Assembly: GCF_001684975.1 (NCBI RefSeq)
Contig: NZ_MAYH01000045.1
Span: forward strand, 558,001 to 622,000
Source: Chryseobacterium artocarpi
Lineage (GTDB): Bacteria > Bacteroidota > Bacteroidia > Flavobacteriales > Weeksellaceae
Direction: 5' to 3'
Length of the DNA: 64,000 nt
In this document: in pieces, positions 54,095 through 63,797 of the stretch
Position numbering within the stretch: the stretch's first letter is position 1
How the letters are laid out: each line of letters begins with the position of its first letter
Notes under the pieces: model-generated
What the model was told of the DNA's origin: nothing
Seen by the model: the letters and a program-made list of their open reading frames with translations, nothing else
The model's database searches: none
Program-made: the position numbers and the translations under genes

Positions 54095-55090
54095 ATGGCA
54101 ATTTTACAATTCATAAAACCCGATAAAGTAATTTTACTTAACTCTGATGAATTTAAAGGTCAATTCGAATTCAGACCTTTAGAACCAGGTTTCGGGCTTA
54201 CAATCGGTAATGCTTTGAGAAGAGTGTTGCTTTCTTCTCTGGAAGGATACGCTATTTCATCTATCAAAATAGAAGGTGTAGAGCACGAATTTTCAACTAT
54301 TCCAGGAGTAATCGAAGACGTTACCGAAATTATTCTTAACCTAAAGCAGGTAAGATTAAAAGCTGCAGCAGAAGGACAGGCTAATGAGCAGGTTGTTGCT
54401 AAAGTTTCAGGTCAAACGATTATTACTGCTGGAGATTTAGGAAAGTCGATCAACGGATTTGAGGTGTTAAACCCGGATTTAGTGATTTGTAACCTAAACA
54501 GTGATGTAACTTTCGAGATTACTTTCAATATTGAAAAAGGTAGAGGATATGTTCCTTCAGAACAGAATAAGTCAAACAATGCACCTGTAGGTACTATTGC
54601 TATTGACTCCATTTTCACACCGATCAAGAAAGTACAATACAGCATTGAAAATTATCGTGTAGAGCAAAAAACAGACTACGAAAAACTTGTATTAGATATA
54701 GAAACTGATGGGTCTATTAGCCCTCAGAACGCTTTAACAGAAGCTTCTAAGATATTAATTTATCACTTCATGTTGTTCTCTGATGAGAGAATCACTCTTG
54801 AAACTGAAGCTGTAAAAGCATCTATCCAATATGATGAAGAAACTCTTCATACAAGACAATTACTTAAGTCTAAATTAGCAGATATGGATCTTTCTGTAAG
54901 AGCCCTTAACTGTCTAAAAGCAGCTGAAGTAGAAACTCTTGGAGAATTAGTTTCTTACAGTAAGTCTGATTTGATGAAATTCAGAAATTTTGGTAAAAAA
55001 TCTTTGACAGAACTAGAAGAATTAGTGCATTCAAAAGGTCTTAACTTCGGTTTCGACGTTGCAAAATATAAGTTAGACGCTGATAAATAA
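54095..55090 (+). CDS. rpoA: RNA polymerase subunit alpha
   Basis: 331 residues. N-terminal dimerisation domain ([40 protein letters not shown]) and C-terminal domain ([39 protein letters not shown]) that contacts UP elements and regulators. Placed between rpsD and rplQ as usual. Confidence 0.98.
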   Translation: MAILQFIKPDKVILLNSDEFKGQFEFRPLEPGFGLTIGNALRRVLLSSLEGYAISSIKIEGVEHEFSTIPGVIEDVTEIILNLKQVRLKAAAEGQANEQVVAKVSGQTIITAGDLGKSINGFEVLNPDLVICNLNSDVTFEITFNIEKGRGYVPSEQNKSNNAPVGTIAIDSIFTPIKKVQYSIENYRVEQKTDYEKLVLDIETDGSISPQNALTEASKILIYHFMLFSDERITLETEAVKASIQYDEETLHTRQLLKSKLADMDLSVRALNCLKAAEVETLGELVSYSKSDLMKFRNFGKKSLTELEELVHSKGLNFGFDVAKYKLDADK

Positions 55091-55096
55091 TTAATA

Positions 55097-55618
55097 ATGA
55101 GACACGGTAAAAAATTCAATCACTTAGGAAGAACAGCTTCTCACAGAAGTGCTTTACTTTCTAATATGGCTTGTTCTCTAATTGAGCATAAAAGAATCAA
55201 CACTACTGTAGCTAAAGCTAAAGCTTTAAGAGTATATGTTGAGCCTCTATTAACAAAAGCAAAAGAAGATACTACACACAACAGAAGAGTAGTATTCTCT
55301 TACCTTCAAAATAAATTTGCGGTTGCTGAATTATTCAGAACTGTAGCTCCTAAAATCGCTGAAAGAAACGGTGGTTATACAAGAATCATTAAGACAGGTT
55401 TCAGACCAGGTGATGCTGCTGATACTGCTCTTATCGAATTAGTAGATTTCAACGAGCTTTACAACCCTAATGCTGAAGAGAAAAAGACTACAAGAAGAAG
55501 CAGAAGATCAACTGCTGCACCTAAAAAAGCTGAAGCAGTAGTTGCTGATGCTCCTGCAGTAGAAGAGAAAGTAGAAGAAGCTAAAGCTGACTCTACTGAA
55601 GAAAAAACTGAAGAATAA
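55097..55618 (+). CDS. rplQ: 50S ribosomal protein L17 with acidic C-terminal extension
   Basis: 173 residues. Core L17 ([58 protein letters not shown]) ends near residue 120. It is followed by about 50 residues of Lys/Arg then Ala/Glu-rich sequence ([20 protein letters not shown]), an extension often seen in Bacteroidota. Last gene of the operon. Confidence 0.97.
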   Translation: MRHGKKFNHLGRTASHRSALLSNMACSLIEHKRINTTVAKAKALRVYVEPLLTKAKEDTTHNRRVVFSYLQNKFAVAELFRTVAPKIAERNGGYTRIIKTGFRPGDAADTALIELVDFNELYNPNAEEKKTTRRSRRSTAAPKKAEAVVADAPAVEEKVEEAKADSTEEKTEE

Positions 55619-55639
55619 TATTCATTCAGATATAAATTG

Positions 55640-55672
55640 AAACCCATCCGGATTCCGGATGGGTTTTGTTTT
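55640..55672 (+). terminator. Terminator of the S10-spc-alpha operon
   Basis: 11-bp stem AACCCATCCGG/CCGGATGGGTT with an ATT loop, then TTGTTTTG; 22 nt after rplQ. Confidence 0.92.
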
Positions 55673-55722
55673 GTATAATATTTTGGTGATGCTTATGCTT
55701 TACCATCTATTATATAATTTTG

Positions 55723-56157
55723 TTAAATTTTTGTTCTTTTAAGCTCAATAATATTATTACCCTGCTCCAGATGTAAGCTATCTCCTTTTACTCTTGCCGT
55801 CATATCATCTTTCTTATAGATGGTTTCTTCGCCTTTAGTTTCAGTTTTAGGAAGAGTAAATGTTTTTTTGTTGCTGGTAATAGCTACGGTACTTTCTTTT
55901 GGATCATTCTTGAATATCACTTTTACCAATGTTCCGTCAGTTGCTTTGTATACAAAATCAGTTTTCTCAGTTTTTTGCCCGTTTACATCTATTGTGGACG
56001 AACTTTGAGTGACAGAATCAATTTTTCCATTGTTGTCAGTAACTACCGTTTCAGTGCTGTCTGTCTTGATTACACTTTTGTTTCCGCTTTCACTTTTCTT
56101 GCAGCTTGTAAGAAGTAATGCAGAAGCTGAGACTGCTATTAAAAGTCCTTTTTTCAT
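55723..56157 (-). CDS. Lipoprotein with possible MliC-like domain
   Basis: 144 residues. Lipoprotein signal MKKGLLIAVSASALLLTSC with Cys19. A Ser/Thr/Asp-rich spacer is followed by about 75 residues of beta-strand pattern: FVYKATDGTLVKVIFKN, STVAITSNKKTFTLPKTETK, IYKKDDMTARVKGDSLHLEQ. This layout resembles the MliC C-type-lysozyme-inhibitor fold, but the usual Cys pair is missing. Single leftward gene between rplQ and eno. Function uncertain. Confidence 0.62.
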   Translation of the reverse strand: MKKGLLIAVSASALLLTSCKKSESGNKSVIKTDSTETVVTDNNGKIDSVTQSSSTIDVNGQKTEKTDFVYKATDGTLVKVIFKNDPKESTVAITSNKKTFTLPKTETKGEETIYKKDDMTARVKGDSLHLEQGNNIIELKRTKI

Positions 56158-56407
56158 AATGGTTATTTTTTATGTATCAAATATAAGTTTTTCTTCCATT
56201 AGGGAAGATTTTAATTATTTTAATGAAATCAAAAAGCAAACCAATAGCTTTGATTTTAACTGTAAAAATTATATAAAAGTAATCGAACTTTGTATTTTTT
56301 TATACTGGATTTAAAAGCAATTGGAATTTATAAATTTAACTAAAATTTAACTGATGATTTGTGGTAAAAGATCCCCTATAAATGCTCCCCAAAAGTTTAT
56401 TTTTGAT

Positions 56408-56415
56408 TAAATTTG
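56408..56415 (+). promoter_or_regulatory. -7 element of eno
   Basis: TAAATTTG (TAnnTTTG) 22 nt upstream of the eno ATG; no good -33 TTG at the expected distance. Confidence 0.5.
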
Positions 56416-56434
56416 TATAAACTAAAAAAAATAA

Positions 56435-57730
<1,296 letters not shown>

Positions 57731-57745
57731 TCGAATTTATAAATA

Positions 57746-57780
57746 ACGGCAAGCGATAATTTTTGTTTGCCGTATTTTAT
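57746..57780 (+). terminator. Weak terminator-like hairpin between eno and gltA
   Basis: ACGGCAA (57746-57752) / TTGCCGT (57767-57773) with a 14-nt loop, then ATTTTAT. Probably allows partial read-through to gltA. Confidence 0.5.
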
Positions 57781-57811
57781 GGAAAGTAGTATATTTAAAA
57801 AAAAATAAATA

Positions 57812-59098
57812 ATGTCAGACAACAAAGTAATATTGAATTACGACGGTAATTCATATGAATATCCAATCGTGGATAGTACTATCGGAGACAGAGGGATTGA
57901 TATTTCAAAATTAAGAGACCAGACAGGTTTAATCACTCTGGATTTAGGTTACAAAAATACTGGAGCTACTATTAGCGACATCACTTACTTAGACGGAGAT
58001 AAAGGAGAATTATTCTACAGAGGTTATCCTATCGAGCAAATTGCTGAGAAGTCTAACTTCACTGAAGTAATGTATCTTTTATTACATGGAGAATTACCTA
58101 CTCAGGATCAATTTACTTCTTTCGACAACAACATTAAAAAATATAACTTCATCGCAGACGAAATGAAAAAGATCATTGATGTTTTCCCTCGTTCTGCTCA
58201 CCCTATGGGAGTTCTTTCTTCTATGACTTCTGCTTTGACAGCTTTCAACCCGAAGGCAGTTAACGTAAACTCTAAAGAAGAAATGGATCATGCTGCTGAG
58301 CTTATGATCGCTAAATTCTCTCACCTTTGTGCTTGGACTTATAGAAAAACTCAAGGTTTACCATTAAACCACGGTGATAATAACCTAAGCTACGTAGAAA
58401 ACTTCTACAAAATGGCATTCAGATTACCAAACGCAGATTTCGAAATCGATCCGGTAGTTGTAAATGCATTAGATAAATTATTAATTCTTCACGCTGACCA
58501 CGAACAAAACTGTTCTACTTCTACAGTAAGAATGGTAGGTTCTGCTCACACAGGTCTTTTCGCTTCTATCTCTGCAGGGGTATCAGCTCTTTGGGGACCA
58601 CTTCACGGTGGTGCTAACCAGGCTGTAATCGAAATGCTTGAACTTATCGAGAAAGATGGTGGTGACGTATCTAAATATGTTGCTAAAGCTAAAGATAAAG
58701 GTGATAGCTTCCGTCTAATGGGATTCGGACACAGAGTTTACAAAAACTTCGACCCAAGAGCGAAAATCATCAAGAAAGCTGCTGACGATATCCTTAAAGC
58801 ATTAGGTATCCAGGATAAAGCTCTTGACATTGCAATGCAGTTAGAAAGAGTAGCACTTGAAGATGAGTACTTCGTAGAAAGAAAACTATATCCAAACGTA
58901 GACTTCTATTCAGGTATCATCTACAGAGCATTAGGAATTCCTACAGAAATGTTTACTGTAATGTTTGCATTAGGAAGACTTCCAGGATGGATTTCTCAGT
59001 GGAAAGAAATGAGATTGAAAGGAGACCCAATCGGAAGACCAAGACAGGTTTACCAAGGTGCTCAGGAAAGAAACTATATCGATATCGCAAGCAGATAA
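57812..59098 (+). CDS. gltA: Citrate synthase
   Basis: 428 residues, type II (Gram-negative, long N-terminal domain) length. Catalytic residues in context: His in GPLHGGANQAVIEML, His in MGFGHRVYKNFDPRAK and Asp in NVDFYSGIIYRALGIP. Also the N-terminal LDLGYKNTGATISDITYLDG. Condenses acetyl-CoA and oxaloacetate. Ended by a strong terminator. Confidence 0.97.
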   Translation: MSDNKVILNYDGNSYEYPIVDSTIGDRGIDISKLRDQTGLITLDLGYKNTGATISDITYLDGDKGELFYRGYPIEQIAEKSNFTEVMYLLLHGELPTQDQFTSFDNNIKKYNFIADEMKKIIDVFPRSAHPMGVLSSMTSALTAFNPKAVNVNSKEEMDHAAELMIAKFSHLCAWTYRKTQGLPLNHGDNNLSYVENFYKMAFRLPNADFEIDPVVVNALDKLLILHADHEQNCSTSTVRMVGSAHTGLFASISAGVSALWGPLHGGANQAVIEMLELIEKDGGDVSKYVAKAKDKGDSFRLMGFGHRVYKNFDPRAKIIKKAADDILKALGIQDKALDIAMQLERVALEDEYFVERKLYPNVDFYSGIIYRALGIPTEMFTVMFALGRLPGWISQWKEMRLKGDPIGRPRQVYQGAQERNYIDIASR

Positions 59099-59118
59099 TA
59101 TTTGCTTTTACCATATCA

Positions 59119-59148
59119 AAATCCCAAAGCTTGCTTTGGGATTTTTTT
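59119..59148 (+). terminator. Terminator of gltA
   Basis: 12-bp inverted repeat AAATCCCAAAGC/GCTTTGGGATTT around TT, then TTTT; 20 nt after the stop. Confidence 0.9.
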
Positions 59149-59150
59149 AT

Positions 59151-59180
59151 TATAAAAAAACCTGCTTGAAAAAGCAGGTT
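59151..59180 (-). terminator. Terminator of the 54-residue peptide gene
   Basis: Minus strand: AACCTGCTT-TTTC-AAGCAGGTT followed by TTTTTATA; begins 8 nt after the peptide gene's stop. Its presence supports the reality of that small gene. Confidence 0.88.
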
Positions 59181-59187
59181 CTTATAT

Positions 59188-59352
59188 TTATGGACACTGG
59201 CATCTGTCACATGTCCAGATATAACACTTACCGTTTTGATCCCATTCGCAACATCTTCTTCCTGTTGAAATAGGAGCACCTCCCATTACAGACTTCTGTT
59301 GATCTCTTCCTAGCTTTTGTGCGTTTCTCAGCACTGAATTGTTTTTAGTCAT
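59188..59352 (-). CDS. Bacteriocin-like GG-leader peptide, six cysteines
   Basis: 54 codons from the ATG at 59352, shorter than usual ORF cutoffs. Translation starts MTKNNSVLRNAQKLGRDQQK, then SVMGG at 21-25, a double-glycine cleavage site. The 29-residue core (APISTGRRCCEWDQNGKC, then YIWTCDRCQCP) has six Cys in the spacing CC-x7-C-x4-C-x2-C-x-C. This is the third GG-leader peptide in the window. It has its own terminator. The core could form three disulfides or bind metal. No transporter gene nearby. Product class by leader similarity; activity unknown. Confidence 0.68.
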   Translation of the reverse strand: MTKNNSVLRNAQKLGRDQQKSVMGGAPISTGRRCCEWDQNGKCYIWTCDRCQCP

Positions 59353-59615
59353 GATTTTGATTTTTGATGTTAATAGTTAAGTTTTAAAAGATATAATCTC
59401 GCGAAAATTATATCACTAATATAGGAATTTAAATTATAAAAATATCTGTTTTGTTGTACTTATGTAGATGAAATATAGTAGGTTGTAGATATTTGTATGT
59501 GCTGAGTACTGTAGATTGCGTGATAGAAGGGAAAATTTACTAGAGGTCTTCAATTAAAGCATTTAAAATTAATATATAAAATAAACCAAAAGTTTTATAG
59601 GTAGAGACCTTTACT

Positions 59616-59623
59616 TATATTTG
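59616..59623 (+). promoter_or_regulatory. -7 element upstream of the amidinotransferase-family gene
   Basis: TATATTTG (TAnnTTTG) 19 nt upstream of the ATG at 59643; no clear -33. Confidence 0.5.
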
Positions 59624-59642
59624 TAGTATTGCATAAATCTTT

Positions 59643-60557
59643 ATGAGACTAAACATTAAAAACGAAACGGGTAGGCTGAAGTCTGTAGTACTAGGTCAGC
59701 CTAATTCATTGGGACCGGTTCCCACACTAGAGGAAAGTTATGACGCTAAGTCATATTACTCAATCGAGCATAATATTTATCCTAAAGAAGAGGATATCAT
59801 TAATGAAATGAACGCTTTTGAAGCTGTTCTAAAAAAGTATGACGTAGAAGTATTACGTCCTAGCATCATTGAAGATTACAATCAGGTTTTTTCAAGAGAT
59901 GTGGCATTTGTAATTGATGATAAGATGATCATTTCAAACGTGATTGCAGACAGAGCAGATGAACAGGAAGCATATAAAAGCGTTTTTGAAAAAGTAGCAT
60001 GGAGAAAAATTATCAACCTTCCGGAAACAGCACATATTGAAGGTGGAGATGTTATCGTATGGAATGACTTTATTTTCATCGGAACATGCTTCAGCGAAGA
60101 TTACAGAAACTATAAGACGGCAAGAACCAACGAATATGCCATCGAAATCTTAAAAGAATATTTTCCAAAGAAAAGAATTATCGATCTTGAACTGAAAAAG
60201 AATGATAAAGTTCCGTTTGAAGGAATTCTTCACTTAGATTGTACTTTCAATCCAGTAGGGGAAGATAAATGTATTATCTACAAAAATGGATTCGTAGACG
60301 AGAGCGATTACCGTTTAATCATTGATATTTTCGGAGAAGAAAACTGTTTCCACATCAATGATGAAGAAATGTTTGAAATGTTCCCAAATATCTTCTCTAT
60401 CTCTCCTGAAATAGTAGTTTCGGACAAAGCATTCACAAGAATGAACGATCACTTAAGAAACGAATGGGGAATGACTGTTGAAGAAATTCCTTACAGAGAG
60501 ATCTCTAAAATGGGGGGCTTACTGAGATGTTCTACGATGCCTCTTGTAAGAGAGTAA
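59643..60557 (+). CDS. Guanidino-group-modifying enzyme (arginine deiminase/DDAH-like)
   Basis: 304 residues, pentein fold. Catalytic features: Glu133-Gly-Gly-Asp136 (HIEGGDVIVW), His197 in GILHLDCTFNPVG and the nucleophile Cys296 in GGLLRCSTMPLVRE. Asp86 in FSRDVAFVI also fits substrate binding. Members of this superfamily hydrolyse or transfer the amidino group of arginine, methylarginines or related compounds; the length and end motif fit a hydrolase rather than an arginine deiminase of the ADI operon. A second pentein-family enzyme follows after 44 nt. Confidence 0.82.
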   Translation: MRLNIKNETGRLKSVVLGQPNSLGPVPTLEESYDAKSYYSIEHNIYPKEEDIINEMNAFEAVLKKYDVEVLRPSIIEDYNQVFSRDVAFVIDDKMIISNVIADRADEQEAYKSVFEKVAWRKIINLPETAHIEGGDVIVWNDFIFIGTCFSEDYRNYKTARTNEYAIEILKEYFPKKRIIDLELKKNDKVPFEGILHLDCTFNPVGEDKCIIYKNGFVDESDYRLIIDIFGEENCFHINDEEMFEMFPNIFSISPEIVVSDKAFTRMNDHLRNEWGMTVEEIPYREISKMGGLLRCSTMPLVRE

Positions 60558-60601
60558 TAATGTAGTAGAGTTTTAAATCCTTTAATTTTTAATTCAAAAA
60601 A

Positions 60602-61525
60602 ATGCAAACAACAGATACCGTATTAATGATAGAACCGATTGCATTCGGTTATAATGCAGAGACTGCGAAAAATAATTACTTTCAGGTAGAACAGACAGGT
60701 TCCGATATTCAGTCAAAAGCTTTGGCTGAGTTCAATACTTTTGTTGGAATACTGAGAGGAAAAGGAATCAATGTAATCACAATTAAAGATACATTAGATC
60801 CTCATACTCCGGATTCTATTTTCCCTAATAACTGGGTAAGCTTCCATAAAGATGGGAAAGTGGTTTTATATCCCATGTTCGCATCCAACAGAAGAGTAGA
60901 AAGAAGAGATGATATTCTTGAAAGCATCAAAGCTAAGGGATTTGATATTACTGAAATAGACGACTGGTCTTTTCCGGAAACACAGGGACATTTTCTTGAA
61001 GGAACAGGAAGTATGATTTTTGATCACGATAATAAGATTGCTTACGGTTCCGTTTCTTTGAGACTGGATGAGAACTTATTCAGAGAGTTCTGTGAGAAAT
61101 ATGGGTTTACACCAATCGTTTTCCATTCTTATCAGACAGTAGGTACAGAAAGACTTCCAATTTACCATACCAACGTAATGATGTGTGTGGCTGATAAATT
61201 TGTCGTTATTTGTCTTGACTGTATCGATGATGAACTGGAAAGAGAAAAAGTAATTGAAACGATTAAAAACTCAGGAAAAGAAATCGTTGAAATCTCTGAA
61301 GAACAAATGCAGCAGTTTGCAGGAAATATGCTTCAGGTTCAAAATAAAGCAGGTGAAAAGTTCTTGGTAATGAGCCAAACTGCTTATCAGTCTTTAACAC
61401 CGGAACAGGTTTCAGCTATTGAAAAATACTGTGAAATCATTTATTCAGACCTTAATACCATTGAAGTAAACGGAGGCGGAAGTGCAAGATGTATGCTTGC
61501 AGAAGTATTTCTTCCAAAAAAATAA
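60602..61525 (+). CDS. ctlX: Amidinotransferase-family hydrolase, probably CtlX type
   Basis: 307 residues, pentein fold. FPNNWVSFH (74-82), LEGTGSMIFD (132-141), His189 in IYHTNVMMCVAD and Cys297 in GGGSARCMLAEVF form the active site. This architecture matches proteins now called citrulline utilization hydrolase CtlX in Bacteroidota and other phyla, which would hydrolyse citrulline to ornithine; older annotations say arginine deiminase-related. Name given from recollection of the family. It precedes speD by 20 nt, which suggests an arginine/ornithine-to-polyamine link. Confidence 0.75.
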   Translation: MQTTDTVLMIEPIAFGYNAETAKNNYFQVEQTGSDIQSKALAEFNTFVGILRGKGINVITIKDTLDPHTPDSIFPNNWVSFHKDGKVVLYPMFASNRRVERRDDILESIKAKGFDITEIDDWSFPETQGHFLEGTGSMIFDHDNKIAYGSVSLRLDENLFREFCEKYGFTPIVFHSYQTVGTERLPIYHTNVMMCVADKFVVICLDCIDDELEREKVIETIKNSGKEIVEISEEQMQQFAGNMLQVQNKAGEKFLVMSQTAYQSLTPEQVSAIEKYCEIIYSDLNTIEVNGGGSARCMLAEVFLPKK

Positions 61526-61545
61526 TATATTTACGAAAAAATTAA

Positions 61546-61905
61546 TTGAACCCATTATCAAATAAAGGTTTACATATTCTTCTGACTTTGGAAACAGAGT
61601 CAGAAGATTTGTTAATAGACAGCAACAGTTTCCTTGCATTCACAGAGAAGATGTTGGAAACGAAAGAAGTGGAAATCGTAGGGATTACCAATCATATTTT
61701 TGAGAATCAAAGTTTTACTTCGGCGGTTTGCCTTAAAGAATCACATCTTTGCATCCATACATGGCCGGAGTTTAAACAGCTTACCTTTGATGTATTTCTT
61801 TGTAATTATACTCAGGACAACACGGAAAAGGTAGAGCAGATTGCTGATGAAGTGGTTCAATATTTTAAAGCTAATACCATTCAGAAACACAAAATTTACA
61901 GATAA
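61546..61905 (+). CDS. speD: S-adenosylmethionine decarboxylase proenzyme
   Basis: 119 residues from a TTG start (no ATG at the N-terminus; the family core GLHILLTLE begins at residue 8). Prokaryotic class 1B. The self-cleavage site is Glu65-Ser66 in LKESHLCIHTWPE: Ser66 becomes the pyruvoyl cofactor. His71 and Cys86 (FLCNYT) match the processing and catalytic residues His68 and Cys83 of the Thermotoga enzyme, with constant offset. Supplies decarboxylated AdoMet, the aminopropyl donor. The next gene starts 1 nt after its stop, so it belongs tightly to the DUF4178/DUF350/SpeE-like cluster. Confidence 0.9.
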   Translation: MNPLSNKGLHILLTLETESEDLLIDSNSFLAFTEKMLETKEVEIVGITNHIFENQSFTSAVCLKESHLCIHTWPEFKQLTFDVFLCNYTQDNTEKVEQIADEVVQYFKANTIQKHKIYR

Positions 61906-61906
61906 G

Positions 61907-63373
61907 ATGGATCATATTTGTCCCATTTGTAAAACCAATAACAACCAGATGGCAATTGATTTTGTCATTGAAGAATTTATCTGCAGTCATTGTAAAAATC
62001 TCATTTCATCAGAAGGAATCTCTGTTAAGAAAAAGAAGGTCAAAGAACCTGTAGAAAATGTTGTATTGGAAGTAGGGCGTAAAGGCATACTTTACGGTAC
62101 AGAATATTGGGTGATCAATATTGTCATCAAAAAATACGGCTCAGATACCTTTTGGCGGGAATATACCTTGAAAGACCGTGCCGGGAATAACATTTATCTC
62201 AGCGAAAGTGATGGACACTGGGTTTTTCTTCGTCAGGGAAATTTTAAATTGACAGAATATCAATATTATGTTGAAGTTGACGGAAAAAACTACAGATGGT
62301 ATGAAACCACTCCATGCACAGTTCATGCTGCATCCGGCTTTTTTGAAGATAAGCTTCCATTTGGGTTAACTACCTATAAAGAATATGTAAACGGGACGGA
62401 AATGGTTTCCTGTGAGCAATACGGAAATGAATTTCAGTTTTTCAAAGGAAATCATATTTCAAAATCTGTAATAAAAAAAGCTTTTGGAATTACAGGAATG
62501 CCGTTTTATGCGGGAATAGGGATTGTACAGCCTTTTTATTATAACGTTAAGCAATGTATCAATATCATGGCTATTACAGCTTTATTGATATGTTTACTTC
62601 AGCTTTATACTGTTACATCCAGAACTAATCAGACTGTATTTGAACAGACAATCGCTTTTGAGGATGTAAATGACAAAGAACTGGTGAGTAAAAGCTTTAC
62701 TCTCTCAGGAGGTTCTGCTCCGCTAAAAGTAAATCTTTTCTCTGATGTGGATAACTCCTGGGCAAATGTAGGGCTTGGACTGGTGAATGAAAAGACCAAT
62801 GAAGTGATTTATGCTACAAAAGATATTGAACGCTATTCAGGTTTTGAAGACGGAGAAAGCTGGAGCGAGGGAAGCCAGAACGAAAATTTCAATATGTGTG
62901 GTATTCCTCAGGGAACCTATCATTTTATTGTTTCAGCAGAAAAAGAAGGCGGAGGCAAAAATCCGTTTCAGTCGGGATACAGACCTGAAAATGGAGATTT
63001 CTCGGTTATTCAAAATACAACAGGAACTTTCTTTCTTAAAAATGATAAGGATAAAAGTGTCGAAACTTTTACAGATAAAGAGTCCTTGAAAAATGAAATC
63101 ATATCGAGAACAGGGCTTCAGAATACTGTAAAAGAAATGAATAAAATGGATTCCATACTTGTGAATATGCCTCCTAATTATGATTACACAGCCAATGGTG
63201 AGAAAAACCTAAGTGTTAATATAAAAGCAACATGGTTACCGGTTTCATTTTGGAATTTTGGAATTGTGATCTTCATTATGGCTTTGTTTACCGTAGCAAG
63301 TTATATCGCTAAACGTATTTTTGAAGGCAGTAAATGGTATAACAGTTCAAATTCACCTTATTCTACTAATTAA
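61907..63373 (+). CDS. DUF4178-domain membrane protein with zinc ribbon
   Basis: 488 residues from the ATG at 61907; a longer frame to 61841 overlaps speD and lacks support. A zinc ribbon is at the start (Cys5-Pro-Ile-Cys8 and Cys26-Ser-His-Cys29). DUF4178-like beta-rich domain follows (GRKGILYGTEYWVINIVIKK, WREYTLKD, YYVEVDGKNYRWYETTPCTV), then a helix (IMAITALLICLLQLYTV, about 222-238), a ~200-residue extracytoplasmic beta domain (SFTLSGGSAPLKVNLFSDVD) and a final helix (FGIVIFIMALFTVASYIAKR). DUF4178 proteins recur beside speD, DUF350 and membrane aminopropyltransferase genes; their role is unknown. Confidence 0.82.
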   Translation: MDHICPICKTNNNQMAIDFVIEEFICSHCKNLISSEGISVKKKKVKEPVENVVLEVGRKGILYGTEYWVINIVIKKYGSDTFWREYTLKDRAGNNIYLSESDGHWVFLRQGNFKLTEYQYYVEVDGKNYRWYETTPCTVHAASGFFEDKLPFGLTTYKEYVNGTEMVSCEQYGNEFQFFKGNHISKSVIKKAFGITGMPFYAGIGIVQPFYYNVKQCINIMAITALLICLLQLYTVTSRTNQTVFEQTIAFEDVNDKELVSKSFTLSGGSAPLKVNLFSDVDNSWANVGLGLVNEKTNEVIYATKDIERYSGFEDGESWSEGSQNENFNMCGIPQGTYHFIVSAEKEGGGKNPFQSGYRPENGDFSVIQNTTGTFFLKNDKDKSVETFTDKESLKNEIISRTGLQNTVKEMNKMDSILVNMPPNYDYTANGEKNLSVNIKATWLPVSFWNFGIVIFIMALFTVASYIAKRIFEGSKWYNSSNSPYSTN

Positions 63374-63376
63374 GAG

Positions 63377-63568
63377 ATGGAAAGATTAATTAATTATATC
63401 AGAGACAACTGGATGCTCTTTGCCATCGGAGGATTTTTCTTAGGATGGTTCGTTTATCTGACATTTACAGGAAATCAATTCTGTGATTGTGCAAAAACGG
63501 AAAACTATCGGGACGGAACCACAAGGAGTCATTCCAGAGCAGGATTTTACAGATACTATCACAAATAA
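63377..63568 (+). CDS. Small single-helix membrane protein in the speD cluster
   Basis: 63 residues. One membrane helix (MLFAIGGFFLGWFVYLTFTG, about 13-32), then a short polar tail with CDCAK and many Arg/Tyr/Ser. Located 3 nt after the DUF4178 gene and 13 nt before the DUF350 gene. No family recognised; likely an accessory subunit. Confidence 0.7.
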   Translation: MERLINYIRDNWMLFAIGGFFLGWFVYLTFTGNQFCDCAKTENYRDGTTRSHSRAGFYRYYHK

Positions 63569-63581
63569 AAAAATTAAAACT

Positions 63582-63797
63582 ATGGACAATATTAATCTAA
63601 TACCTATATTCAATTCAGTTCTATATTCATTCCTGGGAATTGCTATTTTACTGATCTGTTATTTCATCATTGAAAAATTAACGCCGGAAAAAACATGGCA
63701 TGAGATCGCTCAGAATAAAAATATAGCTCTGGCTATCGTCTTTGGAGCATTTATCATCGGAATTTCAATGATTATAAGCGCTGCAATTCATGGATAA
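63582..63797 (+). CDS. DUF350 (YjfL-like) membrane protein
   Basis: 71 residues from the ATG at 63582. Two membrane helices: [21 protein letters not shown] and [23 protein letters not shown], separated by the DUF350-typical [14 protein letters not shown]. YjfL/DUF350 proteins are small inner-membrane proteins found in stress or envelope-associated operons, often with DUF4178 and polyamine-type enzymes. Its end overlaps the next gene by 8 nt. Confidence 0.85.
   Translation: MDNINLIPIFNSVLYSFLGIAILLICYFIIEKLTPEKTWHEIAQNKNIALAIVFGAFIIGISMIISAAIHG

Noticed and set aside
61841-61906. Longer DUF4178 protein starting inside speD
   Set aside because: The extra 22 residues are out-of-frame speD sequence; the ATG at 61907 gives the zinc ribbon at the N-terminus.
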